Assembly (NCBI RefSeq): GCF_000220395.1
Contig: NW_004086914.1
Coordinates: 1 to 64,000 of the forward strand
DNA: 64,000 bases
Source: Ichthyophthirius multifiliis
Lineage: Eukaryota > Ciliophora > Oligohymenophorea > Hymenostomatida
Direction: 5' to 3'
Shown: one piece after another, positions 25,691-37,546 of the stretch
Layout of the letters: each line of letters opens with the position of its first letter
Numbering within the stretch: the stretch's first letter is position 1
Translations under genes and position numbers: made by a program
Notes under the pieces: model-generated
Told to the model about the DNA's origin: nothing
Database searches by the model: none
The model's input: the letters and a program-made list of their open reading frames with translations, nothing else

Positions 25691-26540
25691 AATGTCATAA
25701 TTAAATAATATTTTAATAATAAATAATTAAATGTTTTCCTAGTTTAGTTTTTTTTGGACTTTTTTTTTAATCCCGACTTTTGCTTTCTTTGTTTACAGTA
25801 AACTTAATTTCTCATCTTTTAAATTATTTAGTAAAAAAAGTACTTCTTTCTAAAGATTCATATGCAATTTTGTTTTCTTTATTTTTGTTCAAGAAATTAT
25901 TCATGTAAATTTTATTTTTATCGAAAAAAATAAATGCATTACTTATTTTTTCTTTATTTTTATTTTTCGAAACTCATTTAAGATAAAAAAAGAGGTCATT
26001 TTCAAATTTATTTCGTCTTTTTTATGTGATTGATTGAGTTTTTAAGATAACGATTGCTGAAAAATAACAAAAATGAGAATAAATAATATATAAATATTTA
26101 TTTTCTTTAATATATCATTTTTTGTATACGTTCAATATTTAGTTTAATTGCTTCTACTGATTCCTCTATTTATTTTTTTAGATTTCCTTTTATCGGGTAT
26201 AAAATTTATTCCTAACTTTATATTTATTTAGTTCTATACAACTTCCGAAGAACTTGAGATTTCTCCTTTTAGATTTGAAGTATATTATACTAAGTGTTTT
26301 TATTTTTCGTATATAAAGTTTTATTCTGCATTTCGTTATTTTTTTTTCTTCTATATTTTGTATTAAATATTTTATTGCTTCAAATAATTCAACTAATGGA
26401 CATGTGGAAATCATATGTATGTAATTCTGATAAATATAGTATTATTTTACTCCAAGAGACTCTTTTTAGTTCAAAATAGATAATTTTTTTTGAAATATTG
26501 ATTATTTCCGTTTTTATTAATAAATTATGCTAATAATAAT
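25690..26540 (-). CDS. Unknown coiled-coil gene, frame not resolved
   Basis: Coding-quality minus-strand segments are present in more than one frame: about 26520-26420 (IYFELKRVSWSKIILYLSEL), 26414-26340 (PLVELFEAIKYLIQNIEEKK), 26270-26110 (VLRKLYRTKQIQSQEQ, KKQIEESVEAIKLNIE), then after a likely intron ending CAG at ~26055, PIVILKTQSITQKRRNKFENDLFFYLK, and NKIAYESLERSTFFTKQFKR to a TGA near 25837. Two in-frame TGA codons at ~26395 and one near 25975 separate them, so indels or missed introns must be assumed. No family is recognised. The protein is helical and Lys/Glu/Gln-rich. The plus-strand hydrophobic ORF at 26294-26479 is treated as a shadow. Confidence 0.45.
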
Positions 26541-26729
26541 AATAATATTATTAAAATATTTTTTCATTATTTTTTTTCACTTTTTTATTTAACTTTTTTT
26601 GGTTTTTTGCTTTTTCTGAAAAAAATATTTATTTTTAAAATTAAATAAATAATAGAAATATGCAAGAAACAACAAATTAAAATATTATAAAATAAATCTG
26701 CATAAAAAATATAAAATTATCATTATTTT

Positions 26730-29700
26730 TCAAACAAATTCTAATTTTTTATTTAAATATAAACTCAAAATTTACACATTATTAACCTTTCTAACAATTT
26801 TAAGAATTAAAACTTCGAAAAAACCTTCTAAAAAAATAATTAAAATAGTAGAGCTCAAATAAATAATAATAAAATGTAAAGTAACATCACTTTTTCTTTG
26901 AATCTGAAAAAAAGTATTTCCTGCCATAATTCCTATAAAAATTAAAGCGATAAATATTTTTTTCTATAATATGTTATTTTAAAATCCTAAGCACGAAAAA
27001 ATTTTAAAAAATATAATAAAAAATGCTAATTATACCCATTCGAAAATATTTAAAATGAAAGTCCCCCAAAACCAAATTTAAATACATTATAAATAAAAAT
27101 TACCATCCATTTCACCTTTTAGACATAAAATATTATAGGTCAGCTCACTACAAGAGTTTAAAATAACTGAAAGTTTTGCAAAAACTATACAAATTCTAAC
27201 CCAGTTCGGGATTTTAGATGTACCATATTAAAAGGAATAAATACTCAGGAAATATTTTAAATTTTTTTTAATTTTTTATTGATTTTGTTCAAACTTTTTT
27301 TTCTTAATTTATTCCTCTTTTTATATTTTCTTTTGAAATTTTAAAATATTTACATTTGATTCTACAGCATTAATAAAATTATTATTCTATTATTCCATAT
27401 TTCTTTAATCGCAATCTATTATTTATACTTCATTTGGAATCTATCCAATAGCCATATCATTAGGAATTGCTTAAGGCAGTTATTCTTATTTATCCTTATC
27501 AAATTGAGGCGTTTATTCCTTATAAGTTTGGTTAAAAATTTCACAGTTTTAAATGATTATACTTTATTTTTTTAGGATAGAAAAAGGTAAAATAACCAAA
27601 AAAATAGACACAAAAATAATTATAATCCCAAAAAAGTGTATTAAATATAATTTTTTTCATCTTCTTCGTCCTTTTTTGCAATTTATTAATTACTTTATTC
27701 TTCATTTTATTAATTTGATTGTTAATCTTAAGGAATTATTTCCGAAATACCTAAGGAAAGGTCACAAAAGGTATCTATTTTACATGAAAAATAGCCATCA
27801 TTTTCACTAGAAGCAACTGCAAGCTATACATCACGCCATTTATTATTATTTTCTTCAAAGCAATAACAATAAAGTGCTTTATCTTGGAGATTTCTTAGTG
27901 TTTATTTTTTGAAAATTTTCAAAATTTAAATATATATTATATTTGATTTCTAAAATTAAAAGTTTCCAATTTTTTTTGAGTCATTTTTGTTTTTCAATTA
28001 AAGTTATTAAATATTTGAATAAATGTATATTTAATGTGTTTTATTTGTTTAAAAAGGCATTTCATGTAAATCTAAAGGAATTTCTAAATACTAAATGAAG
28101 CTTTCTTGAGGAATATCTTCTTTTGCTATTTTAAATATAATTAAATCATTTTTTTTTATTTGAATAATATCTTATTAATCTTATTGTTTAACTAATAATT
28201 AATAATTTGCTAAAGTAAATTCAAATCCAGACGTATTTTAAATTTAGTAATTAATTTATTGATTTATAATTTTTATCAATTATGAAACAACTTTTCTATT
28301 ATATTATTAATTTAGATACCTTATAATATCAAAAATACTGTCATAAATTTAAAAAAGAGAAGTTTGTATATTATTTTTGTTAATTTATTGTAAAACATCT
28401 AAATTTAAAATTTCTAATACTTAAGTTAACAAACTTGGAGTAAACTAATCTCTCAATTGACAAATATTTTGTAATAAAATTATCAAATCACTTTTTTTAA
28501 AAAAAGAAATAAAACTTATATATATAAATATTTTACATTTCTTATAAGATATTATATTAGTTGTTAACTATATTATTATATATTATTTGAATAATTATTT
28601 TTATATTATTTTTAACTAATTTAAACTAACTTGTCCCATATTAACATTATTCGCCTTTATTATTAATATAAATATAAAAATATAATATTGTTAATATAAA
28701 AACCCATAAATTATTCAAAACAATCACACATAAAATACCAGTTTGTAATATTTTATTTGCAATTTCCATGATTTGAACATTAAATTTAATTATTACATTA
28801 AAAATTAACTTATTATTAAACCTTAATTAATTAACTTGCTTATTTTATTTCACTTGTATTTTATTAATTTTCAATGTTAACTGGTTAAAATCCTCTTTTG
28901 GAAATTAAATTTTAGGAGATATCTTTAAGTTTATAATTTTAATTACTATCTTCAATATTAAATTTTTATAATTCGTCTATAATATCGAATAATTCATTTT
29001 TCGAATTTTCAAAAGAAATCTCGATTTAAACTTATTTTTGAAATTGAAAATTTATAAAACTTTTTTGAAGTACAATTAATTCTAAATAAAAGTTTTAAAT
29101 ATCCTACAAAAATCTATTAATAACTAATTATTTTACAAAACTTTCATTTTTTTCGTTTGAAAATTCTCCAATTAAAACCTTTTAGCTTTCGACTTTATTT
29201 TTATCTAATCCAAAGAAAAAAACTTAATAATTGAATCTAAGCGAATCTTCCTTTATTTCTTTGATTTTCCATTACTTTATTCTTACATCAAATACCTATT
29301 TAAATAAAATATTTTTATTTAAAACTTCAAAATCTCCTTCTTAAACATTCAAAGAGCTCAAATTTAATTAGCTATTCATTTCAAATAATACTAAATTATT
29401 AATTTTAATAGCACATATACATTCTACTATACTATTATTTTCTTTTTTTATGTTTTCAAGGAAAACAAATTGACTCTCGAATTTTTATTAGTTGATTTCT
29501 ATTCCATATTCTTTTTTTATTATCGTATTATTATTATTATCTATTTTACACTATATGCTTTCTAATTTTATTATTATTTTTTCATCTTAGTTTTATAAAA
29601 AAACATTTATTTTGTATTAAAATCCAGCATTCTATATGCATTTCTATTAATATTCATTTTCACATATTTACCTTAATTCAAAAAAAGGCTTTTCAATACA

Positions 29701-32574
29701 TTTATTCTCTATTTATATCTAATAGCTATTACATTTATCTAAACAAATATTCCCATAAATATAATTTGGACAAGTCTTGCATTGTGAATTTATTTCAGTA
29801 CATTTTTCACAATTATTTTTATTCAAAAAATAACCCTATAAACAATTTTAAGAGGAGCTTTTATTTCCTGAATCTTACTAAATTATATCTTATTAATCTT
29901 TATCTTAATCTTTATTTTTATCTTAATCTTAATCTTTGTTTTTATCTTAATCTTAATCTTTGTTTTTATCTTTATTTTTATCTTAATCCTAATCTTAATC
30001 TTTATTTTTATCTTAATCCTAATCTTAAGATTAATTCTATTTAGTAATTTCAGTATCCTCTTTAATATTTACATCTTTTTTATATTATAAATTTATAATT
30101 TTATTTATATTTTAATTACTTTCATATTACGATTAAACATCAGGTTTCTATTTTTATTTATTTTTATTATTATCATGTTTTGTTTAATTTTTTTATTTTA
30201 TGTTTTAAAATTCATTATCATTTGGGCTAATGTTTTTATCTGAATTTTAAGTACCTTACTAAGCATTTTCCGAAGTATTTTATTTAGTTTCTTCTTGTTA
30301 AAAATCTTTTTAGCTAACAGTTTTCTCTGAATTATTTTAAGTATTTTATTGGGTATTTTTTTGTGCATTATCTTTTTAACTAATTTCCGAATCTTTTTAA
30401 GTATTTTATTGCACATTATCATTTTAGATAATAGTTTTCTCTGAATTATTTTAAGTATTTTATTGGGTATTTTTTTGTGAATTATCTTTTTAACTAATTT
30501 CTGAATCTTTTTAAGTATTTTCCTAAGTATTTTATTGCGCATTATCATTTTAGCTAATAGTTTTCTCTAAATCTTTTTAAGTATTTTATTGTTTAATATC
30601 TTATTAGCTTAAAGTTTTCTCTGAATTTTTTTAAGTATTTTCCTAAGTATTTTATTGAGTATTTTCTTGTGTAATATCGTTTTAGCTAACAGTTTTCTCT
30701 GAATCTTTTTAAGTATTTTATTATTTAATATTGTTTTAACTATTTTTTTAATCATTTTAACTATTTTCTTGTGTATCTTGTTTATTATTACTAAAATTTT
30801 TATAATTAGTATTTTTATTTTATTATTAATCTTCTGTATTTTATTATTAGGTTTCTTTATTGTTTTAAGTTTGATCTTTATTTTCTTAAGTTTCGTTAGT
30901 ATTTTTTTAAGTTGTTTAAATATCTTTTTAAGTGCTATTTGCATTTTATTAGTTAATATTTTTATTTTTTTAAATAATACTTGTATCTTATTATGTCGTA
31001 TTTACATTTTACTCATTCATATTTCTATTTTTTTAAGTATATTTTTAATTATTTTCTTAGTTATTTTATAAAGTGTTTTGTTAAAATTTTTCTTGAGAAA
31101 TTTATTCCGTTTTAACTGAAATAGTTTATTAAGTATTACTTTGGTTAGTATATTATGTTGTGTATAAATTATTTTATTAATTTTAAATAGAGTTCTGTAA
31201 AATATTTTATTTCGTATTTAAATTTTGATTTTAAGGTTCCTTTTATTTTTACAGAGTATCCTTTTAATTCTATAATAATTAGAGGCGACGAATTTTTTTT
31301 TTGAAAATAAAATCTAAACAAACTACTTCTTAAAAAACAGCAATACAATTATTACAAAAATTAGGACATTTGATACATTAAAATCTTTTAAAATCAAAAT
31401 AAAACTCTTAAGTACAAAAAATATTATTAATACAAATACTTTATGAAAAAGCTTAATACTCGCATTTTTTTACACATTAAATATCCCAACCAAAAAGAAT
31501 TATGCTAAAAGGTTTCTCACATTTATAAGTTTTTAAAATTTCATTGAAATAATCATATTTGTTTGCAATAAATTTTAATTTTTAATTGAAATGTAATGAA
31601 TTTCTATTTAATTAAAACTAACGTTATGGACATTTTTTACAAAAAAAATAATAGTTAATTTTACACTTTGAATGTTTGTCTATAGAATAGAATTTCATAC
31701 ATCCTTCTTTAAATTATATGCATTTTTTTAAATTTAAATCAAAGAAAAATTAATTTTAACATAAAAAGCATTAATTTGATGAATTAGAATATTAACCTAA
31801 AAAATTATTTAATTAAAATAAAATACACGTATATTTATTTATAATTTGTAAAATAAATAAAAGAAAATATGGTTAAAAATATTTAATTATATTCATATAC
31901 TTATTTATAATAATTTTAATAACATTTCAAGCAAATATAATTTTTTTAATTTAAAATATATACTATATTACGTTTTTAAGGTTTTAAAATTTCAAATAAA
32001 TCATATTCCAAAAAATATCCATTTACACATTCATTATATGTTTTATTATTATTGAATTTTAAACAATTTATAATATAGCATTTTTAAGAAAAACATCTTA
32101 AATTTTTTTAAATATTTAGGAAACATCCGCATTAACATTTTTTGCATTTTCTCTGTTCAATCAATCTGATTTTGTTTTATATTTTTTAATATATTTTTTT
32201 TACTTTTCAGAATTAGGAATATAACAAACTTTTAAATAATATTGATTATCAGTTTATTTTTATAACCATTCTATGTGAACTTAAAGTTTATTCAAACTGA
32301 AATTTATGCATCTATAAGGACACTGCCTTTAAATGCTTTAAATAAAAGTATTTTAATTTGAAGAAAAATCTTAAAATTTAGAATTGTAGTTAATTTTTTA
32401 GTTTTAAATTGCAGAATTGAGACTAAAGTATTAACAATTAAGGCAGAAAGGGTCTGAAAAACTTGACTAAAAAATATATCGACAATAAAAAGAGCAGTAA
32501 TCTAAAGAAAAAACTGTAAAATTAGAAAGAAGGTAACAAAATAAAAAAAAATATAAAAAAAAAAAATTAGTCAT
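26730..32574 (-). CDS. Giant modular cysteine-rich/EGF surface protein with GPS-like motif and several membrane helices
   Basis: About 5.8 kb, roughly 1,850 aa. In order from ATG 32572-32574: hydrophobic signal-peptide leader (T-run coding); cysteine block 1 at ~32520-31330 (DPFCLNCQYF, RQCPYRCINF, QRKCKKCQCGCF, GWDIQCVKKCEY, FQCIKCPNFCNNC); a Gln/Asn/Thr/Ser/Glu repeat region 31290-30190; an Asp-Gln-Asp-Lys-Asn repeat 30035-29870; cysteine block 2 ~29830-29600 (NCEKCTEINSQCKTCPNY); a ~900-nt ectodomain; an EGF-like module near 28800-28640 (CSNHGNCKQN...FMCDCFEQFMG, spliced to EQCQYG); a helical stretch with GAIN-like look (LLQNICQLRDQF, LEILNLDVLQQ); a GPS-like YCYCFEENNNKWRD...FSCKIDTFCDLSLGI at ~27880-27750; and five or so membrane helices to TGA 26730-26732 (YIQYTFLGLQLFLCLFF, NWVRICIVFAKLSVIL, FWGTFILNIFEW, IFIALIFIGIMAGNTFF, HFIIIYLSSTILIIFLEGF). 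Overall this resembles ciliate adhesion/REJ-type surface proteins. One-base frame breaks occur at about 32560, 32170 and 27565-27655. Confidence 0.8.
29870..30035. repeat. 12-bp tandem repeat coding Asp-Gln-Asp-Lys-Asn-Lys
   Basis: Plus strand reads repeated TTTATCTTAATC-type units. On the coding minus strand these give Asp-Gln-Asp and Lys-Asn-Lys alternation inside the giant surface protein. TTA (TAA on the minus strand) is Gln here. Confidence 0.9.
30190..31100. repeat. Coding minisatellite of NTQKDSEKT-type units
   Basis: Plus strand shows many copies of units around TTTTTAAGTATTTTATTG and AGTTTTCTCTGAAT. On the minus strand in the giant gene's frame they encode variable blocks such as QQNTQKDSEKTVSQND and ENTQKNSEKT. 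The minus-strand Lys/Ile-rich ORFs and the plus-strand hydrophobic ORF in this region are out-of-frame shadows. Confidence 0.9.
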
Positions 32575-33918
32575 AATAATTTATTAATTATAGATATTGC
32601 TTATTTATTTATTTTATCCCAATTAATTATATTATTTTGTAAATTATTTGTAGATGTTTATAATTCATCATCTAAAAATTTATTCAACAATTCCCACAAA
32701 GGTTTAACAATCGCATTAATAAATCCGATTTCGCTTCTGGCCAAAATATCTCTTTTATCTAAATCTTTCAAATAAGGTGTTTAAGGAATATTTTATTCAC
32801 ATTCGTCTTTATACTAATATATTAATATAATTTAATTTAATTTAATTTAATTTAATTTAATTTAATTTAATTTAATTTTATATATTTTAATTCTTTTATA
32901 ATAATATAATTACCTAATATTAAAATTCTTAATTTACTAACAGACTCCATTTTTTACTTATTTCAAACTCTTATGAATTTCCATGAAAATCTGCCGCATG
33001 AATAATCATATTAGTTATTAAATTTATTTCATTTTCTTTATAATCATCCTATTTTATTTCCATATTTTTTTTTAAAATACAACCAGAAAATTTCATTTCA
33101 AATTGCTTTATTAAATCAAAATGCTATTTTATATCAGTCGCTAAAATGTTCGAAATTACTTTTTTTCTTATAATTTGAAATTAATCTAATTCTAAATTGG
33201 CCAATATGTTAGCTTCAGGTTTTTTTAGAATTTTAAATGTAGTAGCAATATGATGCTATTCTAAAACACTTTTATCATGATATCTTATAGCTAATTTAGA
33301 CATACTATTTACTTCAAAAACATTAGTTCTAGCTGTATGAGATATATCATGACATAAACCTGATAAAATTAAAGCGAATTCATTTAAATCTTTTATTATT
33401 TAAGAAGCTGATGTATGACATGAAATCACATAACATCCATGCATAACTTATATCCCATGATCAAAACTATGAAAAGGATTTCCTTTTTTATTATATTTTT
33501 GTTTTATTTTAAAAATAAATTCAATAAATCTTTCTATTTAAATATTGTATTTGTTAAAATAGTTTCTTTAATTAAATATTGACCAAATAATTCTTATTTT
33601 TTCTTTTTAGTCAATTTTAAATATATCAAATTGTAGTTAATTTAATTAGTTGTCTTCATTTTCTTTTGCAAATAAATCATTTGGAGTTATTGTTAAATAC
33701 TCTAATGTATCTTAATTTTCTATATGTATTTTATGCATACTCCTATTATTTTTATTTTTTTATTTTATTTTTTTATTAATTTTTTACGATATTTATGGAT
33801 TAAACAAACGCACTCCATAATTATTTTTACTTTCATCTTCTTGAATTTTAATCAAATCTTTATCTGGTAAAAACTCACGAACCCATGAATTCTTTACATT
33901 TGGATCTTCTAAAACCAT
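32571..33918 (-). CDS. 3',5'-cyclic nucleotide phosphodiesterase catalytic region, 400 aa
   Basis: Hydrolyses cAMP and/or cGMP. Three exons sum to 1203 nt (401 codons). Introns: 33743-33787 (45 nt) and 32814-32913 (100 nt, contains a TTTAA repeat). From ATG 33916-33918: MVLEDPNVKNSWVREF, KVDIFKI-like helices, then class I PDE metal-site motifs: FHSFDHGIQVMHGCY (first His), LCHDISHTARTN (HD signature HDxxH), the SVLEQHHIAT segment, NILATDIKQHF, and IIHAADFHGN (second Asp, family CADxSN region). The C-terminus KRDILARSEIGFINAIVKPLWELL is family-typical. TGA 32571-32573 overlaps the ATG of the downstream surface-protein gene. Upstream there is no TGA in any frame for about 275 bp, so this may be the 3' half of a longer gene reaching 36178. 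Confidence 0.93.
32828..32877. repeat. TTTAA pentanucleotide repeat (about ten units)
   Basis: Perfect AATTT/TTTAA tandem run inside the second phosphodiesterase intron. Units keep the intron free of in-frame consequences. Confidence 0.95.
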
Positions 33919-34009
33919 CTTATTTATTTATTTTTTTTAAAAAAAATTAAAATATGTTTATATATTTATTTTTATATTTATTTTTTTATTAGACTTTTTT
34001 AGATTATAA

Positions 34010-35664
34010 TGTTTTTGATTATTTTGTAATAAAATATAACTTATCCATTGCTTTTTAGATTTTGCTTATTGGAATCGAATGTTATTATTTATTTGAAATT
34101 TTTTTTTATAAAATTGGAATAGTTAAACAATTTTAAGATTCGTCTTGTTATTTTATAAATATCTTAAACCCACCATTTTATTTATATATTAACTCAATAG
34201 AAGGAGAAGAAGAAGTTCTCAATATAAAATTTTCTTAATTATTCAATTATTTTATAAGTTATACAACTTAAGGATTTTAAGCAAAAATATCTTTAAAATT
34301 AGCTTAGGTTTATGGGCTAATTTTATTTATATCATCAATTATTTATATTTTTACTGATTCTCTTTTTATGTTTATTTTTTTTGTTTTTTTAATATTTTTT
34401 TAAAAATACTTAAATTATTTAATTACACTGTTTTCTCGTTTAAAGGTTATGATATAAATAACAAATTCCCTTTTTTATTAAAGTCTAATAAAACTACTTC
34501 TTAAGTTCCTAAATAATACATATAATCACAAACACGAATAATTATTTTTTTTATTTTTTAATGATGACTTGTAATTATAGAATTCAATAGCTTTTTTAAT
34601 AAATTTAATGTATATTTATATATTAAAAGTACCTTTTCAAATATTTACAAATGCAAGAGTTTATCATAATGCTATTTATTTAAAGTACAATTAAGTTGTA
34701 TTTTTGCCAAAGGAATGTTTATTTAATAATCACAAGCATTTTCTAAAGGTTAAAGTAAATCAGAATGAACAAGCTATTCCCATCCAAATATAATTTAACT
34801 ATTATTTTCATTTTTTTTTAATTTTTTTATTTAATACGCATGTGTCTAAAAATATTCTTCGAAACTAAATCTTATATCTTCTATTAGAATGATTTCAGAT
34901 ATTTTTACATATTCTTATAACATTTTCATTAGTTTATAAACATATTTATGACTTTAAAATATAATTATTATAGTAATATATAAAGAAATATAATAATTAT
35001 ATACGAAAAAAAATCTTATTCTAAAACAAATACACATAAAAGGGGAGATATTTAGTCCTTGAAAAAATTATGGAAGCTGTTATCAAAATTATTTCTAAAT
35101 AAAATAATATATAAAAGTATTCTTTTATAAGTAAAAACTTTAAAATCTTAAAAAAAGAATCATTAATGTATTTTGTAGATACATGAAACATTAAAATAAA
35201 AATATCTTCCTAATCTATTTTTATCATAATATAAGATTCTTTTTTACAATTGAATGAGAATAATGTTTAAAAAATAATTTTTTATTATTCATTCAATTAT
35301 AAAAGTTTATTATGAGTAAATACACTTAAATTTTATTTTAAATTATTTTCATTTTTAATTTCCTTATATTTATAAAAAATTTAAGATATAATTTACAATA
35401 TAAATACTCCTGTTTATTAAGACATATTTTTAGAAGAAAAGGTATTAATATAATTTTTGTTTATCCTTATAATTTCAAATTCACTAATTCCAAACAAAGT
35501 TCTCAAAATATTAATAGTGTAATTAACAGTAGGAAAGATTTTACCATTAGAAATTTAAATTTTTACAGAATCTCTAATTACAACTTTTATTTTTAATTTA
35601 ATACTATTATATTTTTGTATTAAAATATCAGTAAATTATTATTCAATTTCATTAAATATTTTAC

Positions 35665-35726
<62 letters not shown>

Positions 35727-36178
35727 CTACCTATCTGAATCTAATAAATTTATTAGAATTTATTCGCAAATATAATTTAAATCTTTTTCTTAGTCTTAAA
35801 ATTATTTCAAAAAATTGAATGCCTATTATTTTCCAGTACTTAAAGTTTGCAATAATTTATTTTCATTTTATATTTATTAACTATTTATTGAAAAAAAGTT
35901 TCCAAACCTATTTCCTTCATTATTTTAATTTTAATTTTTTTCACTTACTTTTTTTATGATTTTTTCAAATCTTATTGTTGTACAAATGTTTATATTTTAT
36001 TTTCTAATTATACTATTTCTTATGATTAATCTTAATCAAATTCACTCATTATATTATAAATATACATATTTCCTCTAACTGCACTATCATATATTAAATC
36101 TACTTCATTTTAGGTTAAAAGCTCTTTTTTATACATATTTTTTAAAACTACTTATAAACGATTAATTTAATTGGACAT
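34010..36178 (-). CDS. Unknown protein, or N-terminal half of the phosphodiesterase
   Basis: ATG 36176-36178 starts MSNQINRLQVVLKNMYKKELLT, then NEVDLIYDSAVRGNMYIYNIM, a Gln/Lys coiled part, ICEQILINLLDSD, an intron with a long TA run (35669-35722), then KIFNEIEQQFTDILIQ, NGKIFPTVNYTINILRTLFGI, a hydrophobic stretch (ILFYLEIILITASIIFS), ISEIILIEDIRFSFEEYF, IIFGWEQLVHSDLLQPLENACDY, KIIIRVCDYMYYLGTQEVVLLDF and IQKAMDKLYFITKQSKTL. At its 3' end a donor GTCTAAT (~34005) can splice in phase directly to the phosphodiesterase ATG, and no TGA lies between. A single gene (regulatory N-terminus plus PDE) is therefore plausible. Frame changes at A/T runs (34098-34107 and near 34370) are assumed indels. 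Family not recognised. Confidence 0.55.
35669..35722. repeat. TA dinucleotide microsatellite in an intron
   Basis: About 26 TA units between donor GTAGATAAT and acceptor TTTAG of the minus-strand gene starting at 36178. Confidence 0.95.
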
Positions 36179-37546
36179 AAAAATATAAATGTGTATGTTA
36201 TTTAATTATTTTTTATAAATATTTTTATTTTTATTTTATTTTATAAATTAATCTTATATATTAATAATTTATTTTTTAAAAAATTTATTTATAAATAATT
36301 ATTTTTAAATTATCTTATATCAATATTTTAATATTCAAAAAATATTTATTTTAAAATCAATTAATTTGTAATTAAGCATTTAGTTAATGTTGATTTATAT
36401 TTGAGAAATAAATAACTATATATATATATATATTATGTTTGAATATGAAAAAATATTAATATAAAATTTTATTTGTATTTATTTTTTTATAGATAATTGA
36501 TGACTTTATTTAAAAAATATTTAAATGATACATTATTTATTTATTAAATTTTAAGCTATTATTTAAAAAAACATTTATTTAATATATAGATTAGCTATAG
36601 CTTTCATTAATATTATAAAATTGCATAAATTTTTATTAATAATAATGTAATATAGATATGTGGTAATTATTTTTTAAAAAAAGTTATATTAATATTATTA
36701 AATAGTATGTTTATATAATAAATTGCTAAAATAAAACTAATATGTAAACAATTAATAAATTATTTTTTATGAATTTTTTTTATTATTATTTTATAGAGTT
36801 TAGTTGCATAAAAGATAATTTTATTACTAAATGTTTTAAATATTTACGATTCTTTAATTATAAATATAAAGAAATTTCCTAAAAAACAAAAATTCTTTTT
36901 AATTTCTAAATCGAATAATTTTTTTTTTAATAAAATATTAAAAATTTATAATAAAAATTAAAAAGAAAATTAAAGAGTTAACTAAAATTATGAATTTGTT
37001 TTTGTTTTTTTTTTAAAAAAAAATAACTTTGATAAATATAAGAGCAAAACATAGTGCAATTATATAATAATAAACTTAATAAATATTATAAATAGTTTAC
37101 TAAAGCAATTTTATCATTATATTAATTATTTTTATATAAATTTAAATTCTTTAAGCAAAAATATTCAAATAAAATAGATATTAATATCATATTTAAATAT
37201 TATATTTCATCTTACAAATAATTAATAAGTTTCCTTGAATTTTAATTTTAAAAATATTAAATAAATTAATTATTAATTATTTATATGTATGTTTATCCAT
37301 AAGTTTTATGATTTATCATTTCTTAATTTATTCATATTATTAATTATAAAATTGTTAATGAATATATTTAAAATCAAATAAAATATTAGCTTGAATATAT
37401 TATATAAATAGAAAAAATAATACTTCTGTATTTATAAAAATCTTATTAAAATAAAAAAAACTATATATGTATGCATTTTTTTAGAAATAATATTAATTAT
37501 ATTCAACAAAATCTATATAATTTTTTCTCAATATTTTTTCTCATTC
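36179..37546. other. AT-rich intergenic DNA
   Basis: Almost 1.4 kb without a coding-quality frame. Only simple A/T sequence and one short TA run near 36420. Confidence 0.6.

Noticed and set aside
29766-30044. Plus-strand Asn/Leu/Tyr-rich ORF
   Set aside because: Antisense to the Asp-Gln-Asp-Lys repeat and second cysteine block of the giant gene.
30198-31071. Lys/Ile-rich minus-strand ORFs and a hydrophobic plus-strand ORF over the repeats
   Set aside because: They are out-of-frame shadows of the Gln/Asn/Thr repeat frame of the giant gene, visible only because standard code treats TAA as stop.
29870-31100. CRISPR-like or structural DNA repeat
   Set aside because: Unit lengths vary, there are no unique spacers of constant length, and the repeat is in frame within a eukaryotic gene.
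34010-34400. Plus-strand reading with a hydrophobic segment (GLILFISSIIYIF...)
   Set aside because: The minus-strand frame in the same place has better amino-acid composition and continues the coding block from 36178.
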